Assembly (NCBI GenBank): GCA_018398805.1
Contig: JAGFBZ010000258.1
Span: 186,001 to 250,000, forward strand
DNA from: Hirundichthys speculiger
Taxonomy: Eukaryota > Chordata > Actinopteri > Beloniformes > Exocoetidae
DNA length: 64,000 bases
Direction of reading: 5' to 3'
The notes beneath the pieces are model-generated. The model saw only the letters and a list, made by a program, of their open reading frames with translations, was not told where the DNA came from and searched no databases. Both the position numbers and the translations under genes were made by a program. This document shows positions 12,441 through 24,250 of this stretch, piece after piece (the first letter of the stretch is position 1; each line of letters opens with the position of its first letter).

Positions 12441-14771
12441 CCAAGATCATGTGATGCTGCAGAGAGAAAGGGAGGGAAATGAAGAGGAAGAGAAAGCTGA
12501 TGGACAGTGACAGAGGGACCATATGGGGTTTATAGTTTTAGATTTCTCTCGCAAATGCTTTTCTCAAACGGGCCCGTGTTGTTTTTATTGCTCCTGACAG
12601 TAGTAAACAGCTGCTGTGTGGGGAGATGGTCTGGATTCCTGTCTGCTGTGGGTTTTTTTTGCGTGCGTCTCTACATACATTAGGCTTGGGTCGTCCACGC
12701 CTCAGCCTGCGCGCGAGCGCGTTCGTGTTCAATCCGAATGCATTCCATCACTCTGTTTACAGGGCTGTTTGGGTTCAGATGTGTGTTTCAGAGCCGATGC
12801 TACGCACTCAGCAGCCATGTCCAATTGAAATAGATTGGAGCCATGGAGGCAGGGTAAATCTGGGCGTGCGTGCAGTCCCACTGTAATCTTCGTACTACAC
12901 CACTCCCCGTCTGGTCGCCTTCTCTTACTTTTTATACATAATGAGATTGATAGCTTTGTGAGCGCCTGCAGGAAAGGAAAGCACAGAATCAAAGAAAGAG
13001 AAAAAAAAATTTGCTTTTTTTTTTTTTTTAACCTCCATTTTCTGGGTTTTGTTTTCCACTGACTGCTTTTGATTCAGATTTTTCCCTCAGTTCTATTGAT
13101 GCCAGCAAATATTCTTTCTGAATGCTACTCAAGTCTGTAGCTCTTGTCAAACAGGAGACAGAGGAGATTTTATTTTGGGCTTCTTTTGAGGGAACGCATG
13201 CTAATATCTCCGCACATTCGCTGATTCAGGGCATCTTGGCATTCATCTCATCTGTGTTACTGTTCGGTTTGTTCATTGCTGCAACCCACTGCAACTGATT
13301 ACTTTTAGCATCACAAAGGATATGAATTCCTGCAATGCATCAATTAGGAAGCAAAAAACTTCCCCAAATGAGAGACAGAAAAAAAAAAAGTTAACTCCAA
13401 TTATTGAGCTATCACATTCAGCCTCCTTTATAAACCTGGAAATGATGGAACTGACCAGTTGAAGTGACATCAAGTCTAAATACGAAATTATAATCTACCA
13501 TTAAGCCGTTATTTCTGCTGTACAGTTATTTACAGTGATACGCAGCAGCTCCTGGGCTGAGACGCTCCCTCGATGAAGGTTGATGTTTTTATCCTTCCAC
13601 ATTGACTGACAGCCTGGAGCTTCTGTCTCATCCCTTTCCTTTCTTTCTCTCCATCTGTTTACATCTAGGAGGACAGACATTTCAGGAATAGAAACAGAAA
13701 TGCACCCCGAGCGGGTGAAAAAGCAGGGCTGATCTTTATTCATGGCATCGCTTGATAACGTCGAATAGATCCTATTTGGGATTGAAACAAACTAGAGACG
13801 CTCAAACTTTGCTTCTAGTGTTGATATTGAAACTCTTCAGCTCAGTCCATTGAGCATCACCGGTCACTTGTTTTTCAGTATAATGAATATTTCGTATTTC
13901 AGAGCTGTGATTGTCTCGTCATTCTTATATGAGGTTGATTTTTGAGGATGAAAGGTATTTGGGAAGGAAAACCAGCAATGCAGAGGAATACAAATATGAC
14001 CCAGACTTCCATTTGTCTGTTTGCTCAGCTAACGCTGTCGACATTTGAGCAGCAAGTCCTTTCTTTATGAGTCCTGAGTGATTTAGCCCCGAGCAGCAGA
14101 GTGTTCTCTGAGAGCAGTCAGAGCCACTCAGCACTCAGGAAGCATTTGAGTGAGGCCTCTAAACCTTGTACATCCCACCGTTTTCTCTGCTATTCATTTT
14201 AACTTTGGACCAAGAAACGCCGCAAACCTTGAATCCTAATAGACGCGTGTTAGTGTTTAAAAAACCTTTGATAACAGCAAGACCTTTGGACTCAAGGTGC
14301 AACCCCTCAAAAAGCAAAGATGTTCCAAATAGTACATCTTAATAGTGGAGACTCTAAGTAGAAAATAAATAAATAAATGAATAAATAAATGGCACAAAAA
14401 AATTACACTTGTTGAGTTTGCATAAGTTTGCATAAGATCAAGTACAACATTTTCTTTTCTTTTTTTTCACTAATGTAACAGTGACTCAAGCGTAGGAGTT
14501 CAAACAATCCATATGATGATGCTCTCAAGCAAAAGGACGCTCCATCCTTTCTGTATCTGGAGTACCTGGCAACAAAAACACTGTTTGTTTTTTTTTGTTT
14601 GTTTTTAGTTGTTCGGCTGGTCCTGCAATTTATATTTCAAAGCAATTAATATATCTAAAACATACTCCATGTCATCCACGATAACAACAGGGCATCGTCT
14701 ACGCTCGCGACAACTGGGCACTGCTACTGAAAAAATTACAAGAGTGAACCATAAAGACAGAGAACAAAAAT
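12441..14771. other. No gene seen
   Basis: Holds poly(T) at 13015-13029, poly(A) at 13380-13389 and an (AAAT)n-like tract at about 14363-14392. Small open frames overlap on both strands without recognisable motifs. Confidence 0.4.
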
Positions 14772-14827
14772 ATGCCGCCAAAAAGAAAAAGCTATACTGC
14801 AGAGTTTAAACTGAAGATTATGAATAC

Positions 14828-15924
14828 TAGGGCTGGGCGATTTTATCGATTCTGCGATATATATGGATATTTAATTTCCCCAGAGAGTATCGATTTTTCC
14901 ACCGCGGGTATTGATATTCTAAGCTCCCTTCATAACCCTCGTGTCCCGCACGGGTGCTCTTCCTGTGAAGTGCAGGAAGAGCCATTAAGTCCTCCAGCCG
15001 CTAGTGTCGCTGTAGAGCATTTCTAACAAGTTATCCAGAAGCCAGCGTCTTCTCAGAGCTGAGCCAGTCAGGAGAATGGCAGCGAGTATAAATCCAGCGC
15101 CTGCGTGCTTAAAAGCAGATGTGTGGGAGCAGTTCGGGTTTAAAAAAAAAAAGGAAAGCGAAGATTTAGACAAAAGTATGGCGGTTTGCAAGCTGTGTCA
15201 CACAAACGTGAAGTACTCTGGAAATACCACCAACCTGCGAGCCCACCTGAAACGTCACCACCCGGACAAGGTAATGCTAACTGAGAGCTAGCCAAACTTT
15301 ATTTGTCAGGATTTAAGACCGTATTCAGTGGTGGAAAACGCCGGCTTTAAGGGCTGTGTATACTCTCACGGCAATGTGTCGCAGTTATCTTGTCGCCGGT
15401 ATGCCGCAATTACTTTTGATTTATGCTCAATTTTGAAGGGTGGTCTCCGCTATATTATTCCACGCCACAATGCAAGAGCGACAATCACGAACTAGCAAAA
15501 CTTACTAAACGTATTTCTCGCGTTTTTCCACTTCCTCACCATCTTGGCCGTATCCAGACGACATTCATCGCTATCTCCCTCCATGAATTACTAGAATATG
15601 TGCTGTTTTTTGTAGTGTGGAGAGCGAGAATCGTACAGATGTGGGTACTTCCTCATTTCTTTGATGACGCGGATGTAGAATTGACCAATCAGAGGCCTCC
15701 TTTCTCTTCTCTCTGCGACGCCGTCTGTGGTCACCTACCTTTCAGTTCAATTAATTCAAACAAAGTAATTGGAACACTCACAAGATGTCACCAAAATCAC
15801 TTTGTCCCATTAAAATCTTTCAGAAAATGATGTAAATTTATCTTAAGACAAATATCAATATATATCGTATCGTGAGCCGAGTATCGTGTATCAGGATCGT
15901 ATTGCATGTATCGCTACAGCCCTA
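14828..15924 (+). mobile_element. hAT element with BED exon, 1097 bp, exact TSD (copy 1)
   Basis: It begins TAGGGCTGGGCGATTTTATC and ends ATCGCTACAGCCCTA. The 8-bp duplication atgaatac is at 14820-14827 and 15925-15932. The subterminal regions are rich in ATCGAT/TATCG words. It belongs to the same family as 39212-40059; the two align over their ends and BED exon but carry different internal deletions. It inserted into the pogo-like remnant, so it is younger than that element. Confidence 0.92.
15076..15353 (+). pseudogene. hAT transposase remnant: BED exon plus exon-2 scrap (copy 1)
   Basis: Exon 1 runs from ATG 15076 to a probable splice donor, GTAATG, at 15271. It encodes 65 residues beginning MAASINPAPACLKADVWEQF. 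The BED finger shows CKLC and then HLKRHHP with the expected spacing, after the aromatic W/F positions. After a deletion, 15298-15353 reads FICQDLRPYSVVENAGFK, the first conserved block after the BED linker in hAT transposases. The rest of the transposase is absent. Reading through the donor gives a 71-residue frame to 15291. Confidence 0.8.
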
Positions 15925-16207
15925 ATGAATACACAGCCAAAAACTGTAAGTTTGAGGAAAGTTTGGAGTGAGTGAGAAACGTGTGAGGGACTGAAAAAAA
16001 AACAAAGGAAACTCTTATGAAAAGAATCAAAGAAGGCAATTATTACCCTTATCGTCCTTATTGCCCGATATTTTCCCTCTTATTGACATATTTTTTGACA
16101 GATACAACGAAAACTCCGGTGTGACTGATATTCTAGAAAACATGGTAGTCAGCATCATTGTTTTGCTTTGATTTTCTGTTTGGATAGGTTTAGGTACTCA
16201 GTGAGTG

Positions 16208-16252
16208 CCTAAACAATGAAGGGTGAGTGCCACTCACCCTTCATTGTTTAGG
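16208..16252. repeat. Perfect 45-bp palindrome (22-bp arms, 1-bp centre)
   Basis: Bases 16208-16229 are the exact reverse complement of 16231-16252, with a single C between them. The arm starts CCTAAACAATGAAGGG. Transcribed RNA or single-stranded DNA would form a near-loopless hairpin. No terminal repeat of a known MITE is recognised. Confidence 0.92.
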
Positions 16253-16273
16253 ATTAGGAAATTATTGTCATTT

Positions 16274-16304
16274 GGAGCTGGAGCTGGAGCTGGAGCTGGA
16301 GCTG
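16274..16304. repeat. (GGAGCT)n hexamer minisatellite
   Basis: About five tandem copies of GGAGCT lie 21 bp after the palindrome. Confidence 0.9.
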
Positions 16305-17699
16305 ATTCCTTGAACTCTTCATCCTGGTGGCATCAGATGTAGGTCACTAACTGACACATCTGTCTCACTCACTCCCAGATGTTGTCTAATGAGTCACCGG
16401 ATTCAAGGACTTTTGATTTAGTTCGCTGTTGAGACGAATGCTTCTTGACGGAGGCCCTGCTTCTTTGGCTCAGACTCAAGACTCAAAGCACCAAGTGACT
16501 TAAATCAGCAGCAGCCATCGTTTCTCCTGCGCTGCAGCAGGGCGACAGTATTCACCCGTCAGCTAAGGACCCACAGGTCAAGGGGTGACGCACACTCACA
16601 TCTCCACTGTGCCCTTTGTCCACGAAGTCACCTCGTGGTCGTTCGGGTAATGCTAGACGACCCCGCTGGCATTAACTGCACGCACACGCACACACACACA
16701 GATACTGAATTAAACAGTATGCAGGCTGGAACTCACACAGAGGCTCACAAATGGCAGACACACATTCTGTTTTTGCACTTTCCAACCTCCTGCCATATGA
16801 AACATTCATGCACACACCCACACAAACATACACACGCCCACGCGCACACACACAGAGCGGATGCGTTCTCTTCATATATGCATGATAGAGAGATAAAGCT
16901 GAAAGGTCAATACCATTAGACAATCACCTTTTAATGTCATCGAGCCTGGAAAGAGCAACTGTGTCCTCGTCTCACCATCAGATCACAGTGTAATCACACA
17001 GCAGCAGTCCAGCCCACAGCTTAGCAGCGCTTGCTCAATGGAGTCCAGGAAGACCAGAATAAGAGTAAGATTGCTTGAAATTTTGTACACTGGCCTTTGA
17101 ATCCTCCAAAAAAAAAAAAAAAAAAATCTTAAAATTCTTTTTAGAGGATCCAAATGCAGATAGAGGAGGCAGACGATGCAAAATGAAGAGCTTACAAGGT
17201 GCCAACTAAAATCTAACAAAGGCTGTACAAGGAGGACCCAGATGAAAATTCATAAACAGATTTGAAATTAAAAAGAATAACTTCATGAAAATACCCACAA
17301 AACAAAAAATAACCGTGCTCCTCGAGAAACTCGATCAACATGACTTCAGAAATTCTTCTCACGGAATCTTCGGTTTAATCCATTTGACGATATTCTCAGC
17401 AGTCACAGCATTCGGTTCAAACGTACATACTGATGCATTAATGTCACACGACGCGCTTCTGTGGCTTGTAAAATGCAGAAAAGGAGAGAATGGAGGAAAG
17501 AGCTATAAGCAAGAGGACGAGCGTATAGCCTTGATTAGTGTGATGAGATGATGCACACCGTTCAAAAATAAATAAATAAACCAAAGATAATGTGTTCAAG
17601 GTTTCAAAACCAGCACGTTTGGGCTTCATGGACACCCCCGTACTTTTGTCTCCTCACCGAGTCCATGTCGTGCATTGTTTCCCCGACATCACTGTGTAG
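16305..17699. other. No gene seen; CA-rich tracts
   Basis: CA-rich microsatellite-like patches lie at about 16680-16702 and 16811-16856, and poly(A) at 17109-17126. Open frames on both strands over the CA tracts are compositional artefacts. Confidence 0.45.
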
Positions 17700-18060
17700 A
17701 TGAAGCCCATTTTAATGCCATTTCCTGGCAGCCTGTGTGCTGCTGTGGATGATTGGCCAGCCCTGCGAATGGCCCTGATAGGCTGATGTCAAAATGAATT
17801 TCCTGAGGCTAATCCCTCTGAAGCGCACGGGCCAACACACAACCGTAGAAACGCCCTCGCGCGCACGCACAAACAGACACAGTCGCATCAGACACAAAAC
17901 GCGCTCACAAACACAGGTGTTTTCTCTGTACGCCCGCCACATTGTCTGAATGTTAATTACATGCAGAAGGCATCTGGGCCCGTCCGTTGCTAATCCTCTT
18001 TTAATTGTATGTGTCCTCACAACGACACAAGGTTTACAATGGTGATTACAGCCGTATTAG
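17700..18060. promoter_or_regulatory. Candidate conserved non-coding element
   Basis: A repeat-poor block with TTAATTAC, CTTTTAATTG and GATTGGCCAG (CCAAT-like) words and no coding signal. It resembles conserved non-coding DNA near developmental genes. Evidence is texture only. Confidence 0.2.
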
Positions 18061-18457
18061 ACATAGTGCAAAATAGGTAGGGGACGTCAAGGGAAATGGC
18101 AATCATGATAAAGCAAATAAGAGTTTGTGTTTGTCCGCAGCACAATGTGGTGATATAGATGGTGTTTTGTTTGTGTGCGTGTTTGTTTGCTTCATCTAAA
18201 CATTTTCTAATGCATTTCTTACAACAACAAAAAAAAAGAGTTTACCCAGAGCTTTTAATGTATTTGCAGAATACAGGTAGGGATATTTAGCTGATCAAAA
18301 TCATTTATACATTTTACTGAGTGGCATAAGTGGTGTTTAACTTCTCATTTAGAACACTGTAAAAAAAAAACAAAAAAAAAACAGTAAGTTGCCGATTTGC
18401 CCAGAAAACTGGAAGTCCAAGCATTAATCCTTGCAGGTAGTGTTGGTGAAGCTACGT

Positions 18458-18742
18458 TCAATTCAATTTTAATTCAATTTTATTTGTATAGTGTCTATTA
18501 AGATCCCAATTGTCTCTAGGCGCTTTACAGAGACCCAGATCATGACCCCCAAGCAAATATCATTAACTAAAATTATAATTTTAAATCCAAATCAAGGAAA
18601 ATGGCAAGTAAAAAACTCCCACAGCGGGAGAAAAAAAACCTTTAAGTCAAGCAGTAGCAAGGAAAAACTCCACTTTAAGAGGAAGAAACCTTGAGCAGGA
18701 TCTGGATCATATGGGGGGACTTTCCTGCCGAAGGCCAGCCGG
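18458..18742 (+). mobile_element. Fish LINE 3' tail repeat (RTE/Expander-like), copy 1
   Basis: It starts with attcaattttatttgtatag and includes caattgtctctaggcgcttt, acagagac, catgacccc and the later aaaccttgagcaggat and gccgaaggccagccggg segments. This order is characteristic of a very abundant fish repeat that I associate with the 3' end of RTE-type LINEs. The family name is from memory. Copy 2 is at 28240-28372. No coding part remains. Confidence 0.65.
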
Positions 18743-18813
18743 GTAAAGTTCATATTAGGTTAGTTCATATCTAACAAATTGATCACAGTTTGTTAGAGTT
18801 AGGGGTCATCAAT

Positions 18814-18890
18814 CAAATCCCATTAGCATGGCTACTGGTGTCCCACAGGGATCCATACTGGGTCCACTTTTACTTTTACTCCACTTTTTC
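18814..18890 (+). pseudogene. Non-LTR reverse transcriptase scrap
   Basis: In one frame the stretch reads NPISMATGVPQGSILGPLL and then a stop at 18891. GVPQGSxLGPLLF is a conserved block of non-LTR reverse transcriptases that precedes the catalytic FADD box. The flanking protein is not recognisable, so this is a very short relic, perhaps of an L2/CR1/Rex-group LINE. Confidence 0.6.
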
Positions 18891-21800
18891 TGAACACGTC
18901 TGCACACACAGGTGGAGGTAAACGCTGGGATGGACAGAGGATAGAACTGTACATCCGTTCCATCCCGGTGTCTGCGTGGAAGAAGACATAGGATTTATTC
19001 CAGACATTTATTCTGATAACTTCTTGATCAAGCCCCATGTTGTGCTCTGAGATTTTGGGAGGAGGGCTTCTGTGTGTTACAGTGTGGGCAAAGCTGTAAT
19101 ATCATCAGCAGGCTGTCCAGGCTCACACGCTGGATTTGTAACCAGACCGGGTCACTTTACTTCCAGTAACATGCCTGCGACAGCAGCCGCATGCACTCGT
19201 TTGTTTAACAATTTCACATCATATGTATGAGATTTGTTCTGTGCTCAACCTGCGGTGCACTGTATCTGCTTTACAAATGTCAGCAGGTCATTAAAAAAAA
19301 AAAGTTTGTTAAAGGAAGGCATTATTCAACAGGTTGTTGAGCAGGCATGAAAATGTATGAACTTACATGAATAAAATGGCACATTATACAGCAGCACCAC
19401 ACTATTCAGCAACGTGCAGTAAACAGCTGATGTCGATCACCTCGGAAAGCTTATTGTATTTCTTTTAAATATTTTTTTTCCTGTGTACATAATTTACAAC
19501 AGTTGTTTTAACAAAATGTTTTACTGAAAACAGCTGCTTGCTTGTTCTCATTTCCAGGAATCGCCGTCATTGTTTTTTCCCTTCGTCAGCGCAGTTCTGC
19601 CGTCTTCCTTGTTCTGATTTGCCTTTTATATTTTTGATTCACCACCTTGACAATACTTTGTGAGTTAAATAAATGTTCAGTTTAGCTCATCTTCTTCCCA
19701 CTTGGATTCTCCACCACTACTAAGCATCGGATGCAGACAAAATCGTGTTTTTTTTTAATTTGTTGATTGTGAAAACTTTGTATTTTGCGTGTAGACAGTA
19801 GGCAGATGACTCGCGCTATTTCCCGTTTTACTTCTCAAACATGTTTCCAAAAATACGCGTAGTTTGGGACAAAGCAAGAAAAGTGTTTTGTGAAACTTTT
19901 GTCTGACCTTGACATCAGTACGCGTGCTACTCCGTGCTTCTAGAATCATGTGATAAAGTAGAGCATCTTCCCTATTATCATCTTTACGGTAATGACTCAG
20001 GTCTGGATTCAGCCGGGCCACGTGTCATCCATGCATTTCTGACGTTCAGCAGCTACAACAGCTCTCCAAGTCCTCTGCTTCCCGCTCACTCGTGAGCTCT
20101 GCGGCGTTCTGCTGGATTACACAAATGTGCTGCACATGCAGGAAAAAAAAAAAAAAATAGAAGACACCTCTCAGACTTCCGGCATCGCCATGCATCCCAT
20201 TAAATATAGACTCAGTGCTGGCTCTGCTCAACAATGTGCAGGCAACTCTTTGCCAGTGAGAGCCATTGAGGAATGTTCCCAATGCTGGCAAGCTGCTGTG
20301 GACCGAACATCTGCTGCTCGCCTCGTTTTAATCAGAACAATGCTCAGAAAGGGAAAATAATTGAGGAAATAGCTAAGCATATAGCTGTGGCTGCTCTGCT
20401 AGAGTTAGGTGATATAAAGAATTCCGAGGCAGAAGAAAAGACAGAACACGGAGAGATCCAGAAGACCCACACACTTCCGAGATCTTTTTGTGCTGTTTTT
20501 GCCACTTGGAGCAGGATGATGTGGATATTTGAGGGCTGATATTTGAGAGCACACACATGCACACCTCCTCTGATTTAAAGAGTCCTAAGGGAGCTCTTCT
20601 CGATGTGTAGGAGGAAGCCGTGAATAAAACGCCCATTTGACCCTTGTCGCAATAAAGCCGGTCTTTGTTGGGCCTCACAGGACTCTCTTTATCCCTCCTC
20701 CATCCGTCTTCTCCCTCTTCTCCCCCTCTTTCAGATGAAATCTTGCCCTTTTGTTTTCTCCTCCATCTTGTCATGGCAGGGCTTTCATGTAATATTCATG
20801 AGGTTCAGTGGGTTTTTCTCCAGGAGACGGGCAGTGGACAGCACAGCGGCGCCCACATTGCAGCAGCGACCTTGGAACCCAAGCAAAATTGACCTCTGAC
20901 CCCAGGCAGAGCTGTCTAGCATCCTCAGTGATGCTCATTAATCACATGGCCACAAGTGTTCTCCAAAATAAAGGCTTTGCGGGCCCAGATTAGTCAGTAT
21001 CTGGAGATGTGGAATGTGGCGTTGCTGTTATGTTCAGGGTGGAGCTTGCGTGAGTGTGTGTGTGGCACAGCGTTGAAGTCTACTCTCCGCAGCAGATGTC
21101 TGCGAAGATTGCCTCTGGCCTCTGCATTTGTATTCCACCACAGGACAATGGCCGTCTTTTAGTCTGGTATGTGCGCTGCTGAAGCCCAGTGTGTGTATGT
21201 AAGTGTTAGAAAAGGCTGGTATGTGAGTTTGACTCTGAGAAGGCTGTGGACCGATTCAGTTTGCCTCTGCTGTTTCTGTTCTCACACAGGGAAACAAGTG
21301 AGATCATATGACTCTCAGCACACACACACACACACACACACACAGTGTCAAAGCTGGGTAACAGACTGATAACTCAGTCTCTGCCGTTTGGAGAAAAATC
21401 ACATGACAGACATTCAGCATTTTTCTCCTCGGACTATAAAGATGCAGTTGTGCGTCTACTTTAAAGGGCAATACCATTGTTTTTGCATGGTGATTAGCTC
21501 ATTTATTGTATTTAACTTGACCCTGAAAGTCCAAGCAACCTGTTATTTACTTTGTGGAGGTGTGCGTCAGGCTTCGGCAGAGGATAAGACGCAGGGTTTT
21601 CAGAAATAGCAGATATACATTGTCTATTCCTCCCTTTAGTGGGTATCTGCTGCCTTCCTGTGCTTAAATCTGTAACAATTAAACTAATAAGTAAAGTGTA
21701 ATTGTCTATAATCACATCGGGCTCCATCAAAATACAAAAAAACGTTCAGTATTCAGCTTGCAGTCAGTATATCTGTTTTCTGTTTCCAGCGCTCCGCCAG

Positions 21801-22226
21801 TTCATGAATAGAGTCATGCTCAAGTCCCCTGATGGGTCTAACAAACACAGGAGCAAAGAAAATTCAATGGACAGCAGTATTTTGAGAGAGTACCCGCAGA
21901 CCAGTAGACACTGTTGCTCCGAACTCCCAACTATGTGCAACGCATGACCTCAGGAGACCCCTGTGACTAGGACTGGCTGATGCCATCAACTCACTGCAGA
22001 AAGGTTCCTGATTTAAATCTTGGTTGGTGTGTTAAGTGTACATACTCATGGAGCGTTGGTTGCTTGTCTTGTTCTGTTTCTGTGATGGACGGGGGACATT
22101 TACAGGGTGTACCCCACTTCTCAGCTATTTCCTTGGCATGTTTAACTATCTGAAAATTGAAGGCATGGCTTATGAATACAAATGTACTTTATGAAACCAG
22201 ATCAAAAACGTTGAAAAAGATGAGAC
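18891..22226. other. No gene seen
   Basis: Contains poly(A) at 20140-20157, a (CA)n tract at 21319-21344 and unremarkable DNA. The 133-codon minus frame at 20373-20774 has no domain and a low-complexity R/K/E-rich start. A TTAATCACATGGCCACAAG word near 20938 looks enhancer-like but was not pursued. Confidence 0.4.
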
Positions 22227-22840
22227 CCGGAGCCTCATGTACTCACCTTGCGAGTGCACAAAAAAAGTTCCGTATGCATTTTTCACCCTCATTCGGATGT
22301 AAAAGTGAAATGATAACGGAAGCTTCCGTGCACATTTCATGTCATGTGTACATTTCTTGGGGTTTTCTCCTGAGGCAACTTTGAAGCGGTGCAGTGAAGT
22401 TCCAAATATCCGTCTCCTCAAGTGTTTGTATCCTGCCACATGTGAAAGTATGGGGTCAATTCAGCGGAAATGTATATCGCAAATCAAAATATAGATGTAA
22501 AACTTTGCAACCAAGAAATCAAATTCTTTAAACAAGAGCACAATCATCATCAACACCTCAACTGAGACGGTTTGAAAGTAGAGAGCGTTTAGAATAGATA
22601 GCCAGAAAAGTGTGACCGATGAAAGATGACGTTACAGAATTCGATTGCGAGATTCTGAGTATTAAAAGCATCGCTAATTTTTTTACTCAAGTAATTTACT
22701 TAATGTACACAACATGAGCCTTTATGGTAACAATTTCTCAACAAACCTCATATACTCATATAAAATCATGAGTAAAATGATGCAACCCGGCGCCTATGAT
22801 AATGACACATTTAGCAGAATCAGAAGGGTTTTTTTTAGGG

Positions 22841-22932
22841 ACCACAAAGAATTTTTTTTTTCTAGCTCATGATGATGACAGCTGTCAGCTGTTTTAGATT
22901 TCAAAGAGCTGTCCTTGTGGACGTCTCTGCTG
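22841..22932 (+). repeat. 92-bp direct repeat, copy 1
   Basis: Nearly identical to 23422-23513, with three mismatches in 92 bases, one in the A/T-rich stretch. It contains ctagctcatgatgatgacag and the palindromic cagctgtcagctg. Copies are about 580 bp apart in the same orientation, inside the candidate element 22227-23648. Confidence 0.85.
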
Positions 22933-23421
22933 AGTTGGGTCTGACTTTGGAGAGAGAGAGACGGACAGAAGCTAAACGTTACCTGTTCCTTTACAAGTGC
23001 TGACAACACTGGCTTTCCTGAGTGATCGACTGCCAACACATTGCTTTAAAAACCCAAATTTGCACATGTTAATATGAAGAATTTCCATCCCATAGATGTG
23101 CAAATAATAAGCCATGCACAAATGTGCCTGACAAACGTTGGTTGAAGGTGGTCTGGGTCAACCCACGACTCATAGATCCTTCAAACAGTATGGGTGGGTG
23201 GGTTGAGGCTCCAGGCTGGTTGGGTGCAGGATGGGTGGCATCTGGCAAGTGATGCGTTGAAAACTGAAATTCATTGTAAAATCCACCTTTTAAAGGTCAT
23301 TCTATGTATGACCATTCAATGGCCCATCAGGAAGCAGCGGTTGCCCATCCCTGGTAATACTCATTATCATATTCAAATTGGTCTACTTGAGGGAGGAGAA
23401 AAGGCGGAGTGTCGTGCTCCT

Positions 23422-23513
23422 ACCACAAAGATTTTTTTTTTTCTAGCTCATGATGATGACAGCTGTCAGCTGTTTTAGATTTCAAAGAGCTATCCTTGTA
23501 GACGTCTCTGCTG
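23422..23513 (+). repeat. 92-bp direct repeat, copy 2
   Basis: Partner of 22841-22932. The high identity compared with the decayed surroundings suggests a recent local duplication or gene-conversion-like event, or a tandem structure in the parent element. Confidence 0.85.
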
Positions 23514-24139
23514 TCTCTTCTACATTGATTGCGATGAACAAAGAGAATGTGCATGGATCAGTACATCTGAATCTTTTCGTGCGTACAGAAATTTCCACGC
23601 AAAGTTTTCATATGAAACCCACACAAGTCTTTGTACATGAAGCCCCGGTGTTATATTCAACCCCAACCAGGAAGCAAAGGAGCCATTATCCTCAAAAAAA
23701 GGAGCAACCAATGATGAAGCATTCAGAGGAAATTTTTGAAATAATGTGTTACTACGTACATCACCAGAAAACCTAAAATATACGTGCAATCACTTGATGA
23801 TCATGGCTGTCACGTATCTTGTGTTTGTTGGGCAGGTTGGTCGGGTGCGTCCTCGAAAAAAATTTGCACGTGAGATACTCACTTGAACACTAGAGGCACT
23901 AGAGTTGTTCAGAGCAGCAGTTGACCACAAGTGACCAGTCGTGAAACTCAGCTGCAGTTACAGCTCGCTGCGTGGTGTTGTGTTGAACAGGGGCAGCAAA
24001 TAGACGCAAATGGTCGTCAAATATCATAGAGAAAGTACGAAAATACCATTGGTGACAGATTGTTTTGCAACAAAGTGGCTTAAAGAAGTTGATTTTTTTT
24101 TATTTTTAAACTCATTAAAGAGTGATTATTTTCTTCATG

Positions 24140-24250
24140 TAAGTCAGGAACCTCCCTTTCACCTGAAGAGAGCTGGGATGGGCTCCAGCAGATACCCGTA
24201 ACCCTACGTAGGATAAAAACGGGCATTAATAATGGATTGATGGATGGATG
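24140..24250 (+). repeat. Retroposon 3' tail with (ATGG)n end
   Basis: Contains gagctgggatgggctccagc, cccgtaaccctacgtagg and a terminal gattgatggatggatg. This layout is a familiar fish retroposon 3' end. A shorter relative lies at 1009-1068. The upstream body is not recognisable. Confidence 0.6.

Larger units (their letters stand above)
14772..16055 (+). pseudogene. Pogo-like transposase N-terminus, split by a hAT insertion
   Basis: ATG 14772 opens MPPKRKSYTAEFKLKIMNT, the start of the Brinker/CENP-B-like helix-turn-helix of pogo-like (Tigger-type) transposases. The reading breaks at 14827, where a hAT element lies. It resumes after 15924 with NCKFEE, then FGVSEKRVRD, a stop at the usual Trp position and KKNKG...NQR, the second half of the same domain. 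At least one frameshift and one stop are present. Nothing of the catalytic domain is recognisable, though weak relics may run to about 16200. Confidence 0.7.
22227..23648. mobile_element. Candidate inverted-repeat DNA element, 1.4 kb
   Basis: The left edge reads CCGGAGCCTCATGTAC and the right edge, reverse complemented, CCGGGGCTTCATGTAC (14 of 16 identical). Both match a terminal motif I recall from fish repeats (CCGGGGCCTCATnTA-type), but I could not define a target duplication or a superfamily. The interior is non-coding and includes a duplicated 92-bp block. Confidence 0.45.

Noticed and set aside
16680..16923. Overlapping plus and minus frames over CA tracts
   Set aside because: Produced by the dinucleotide repeat, with no protein features.
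20373..20774. 133-codon minus-strand frame
   Set aside because: Low-complexity R/K/E/G start and no domain.
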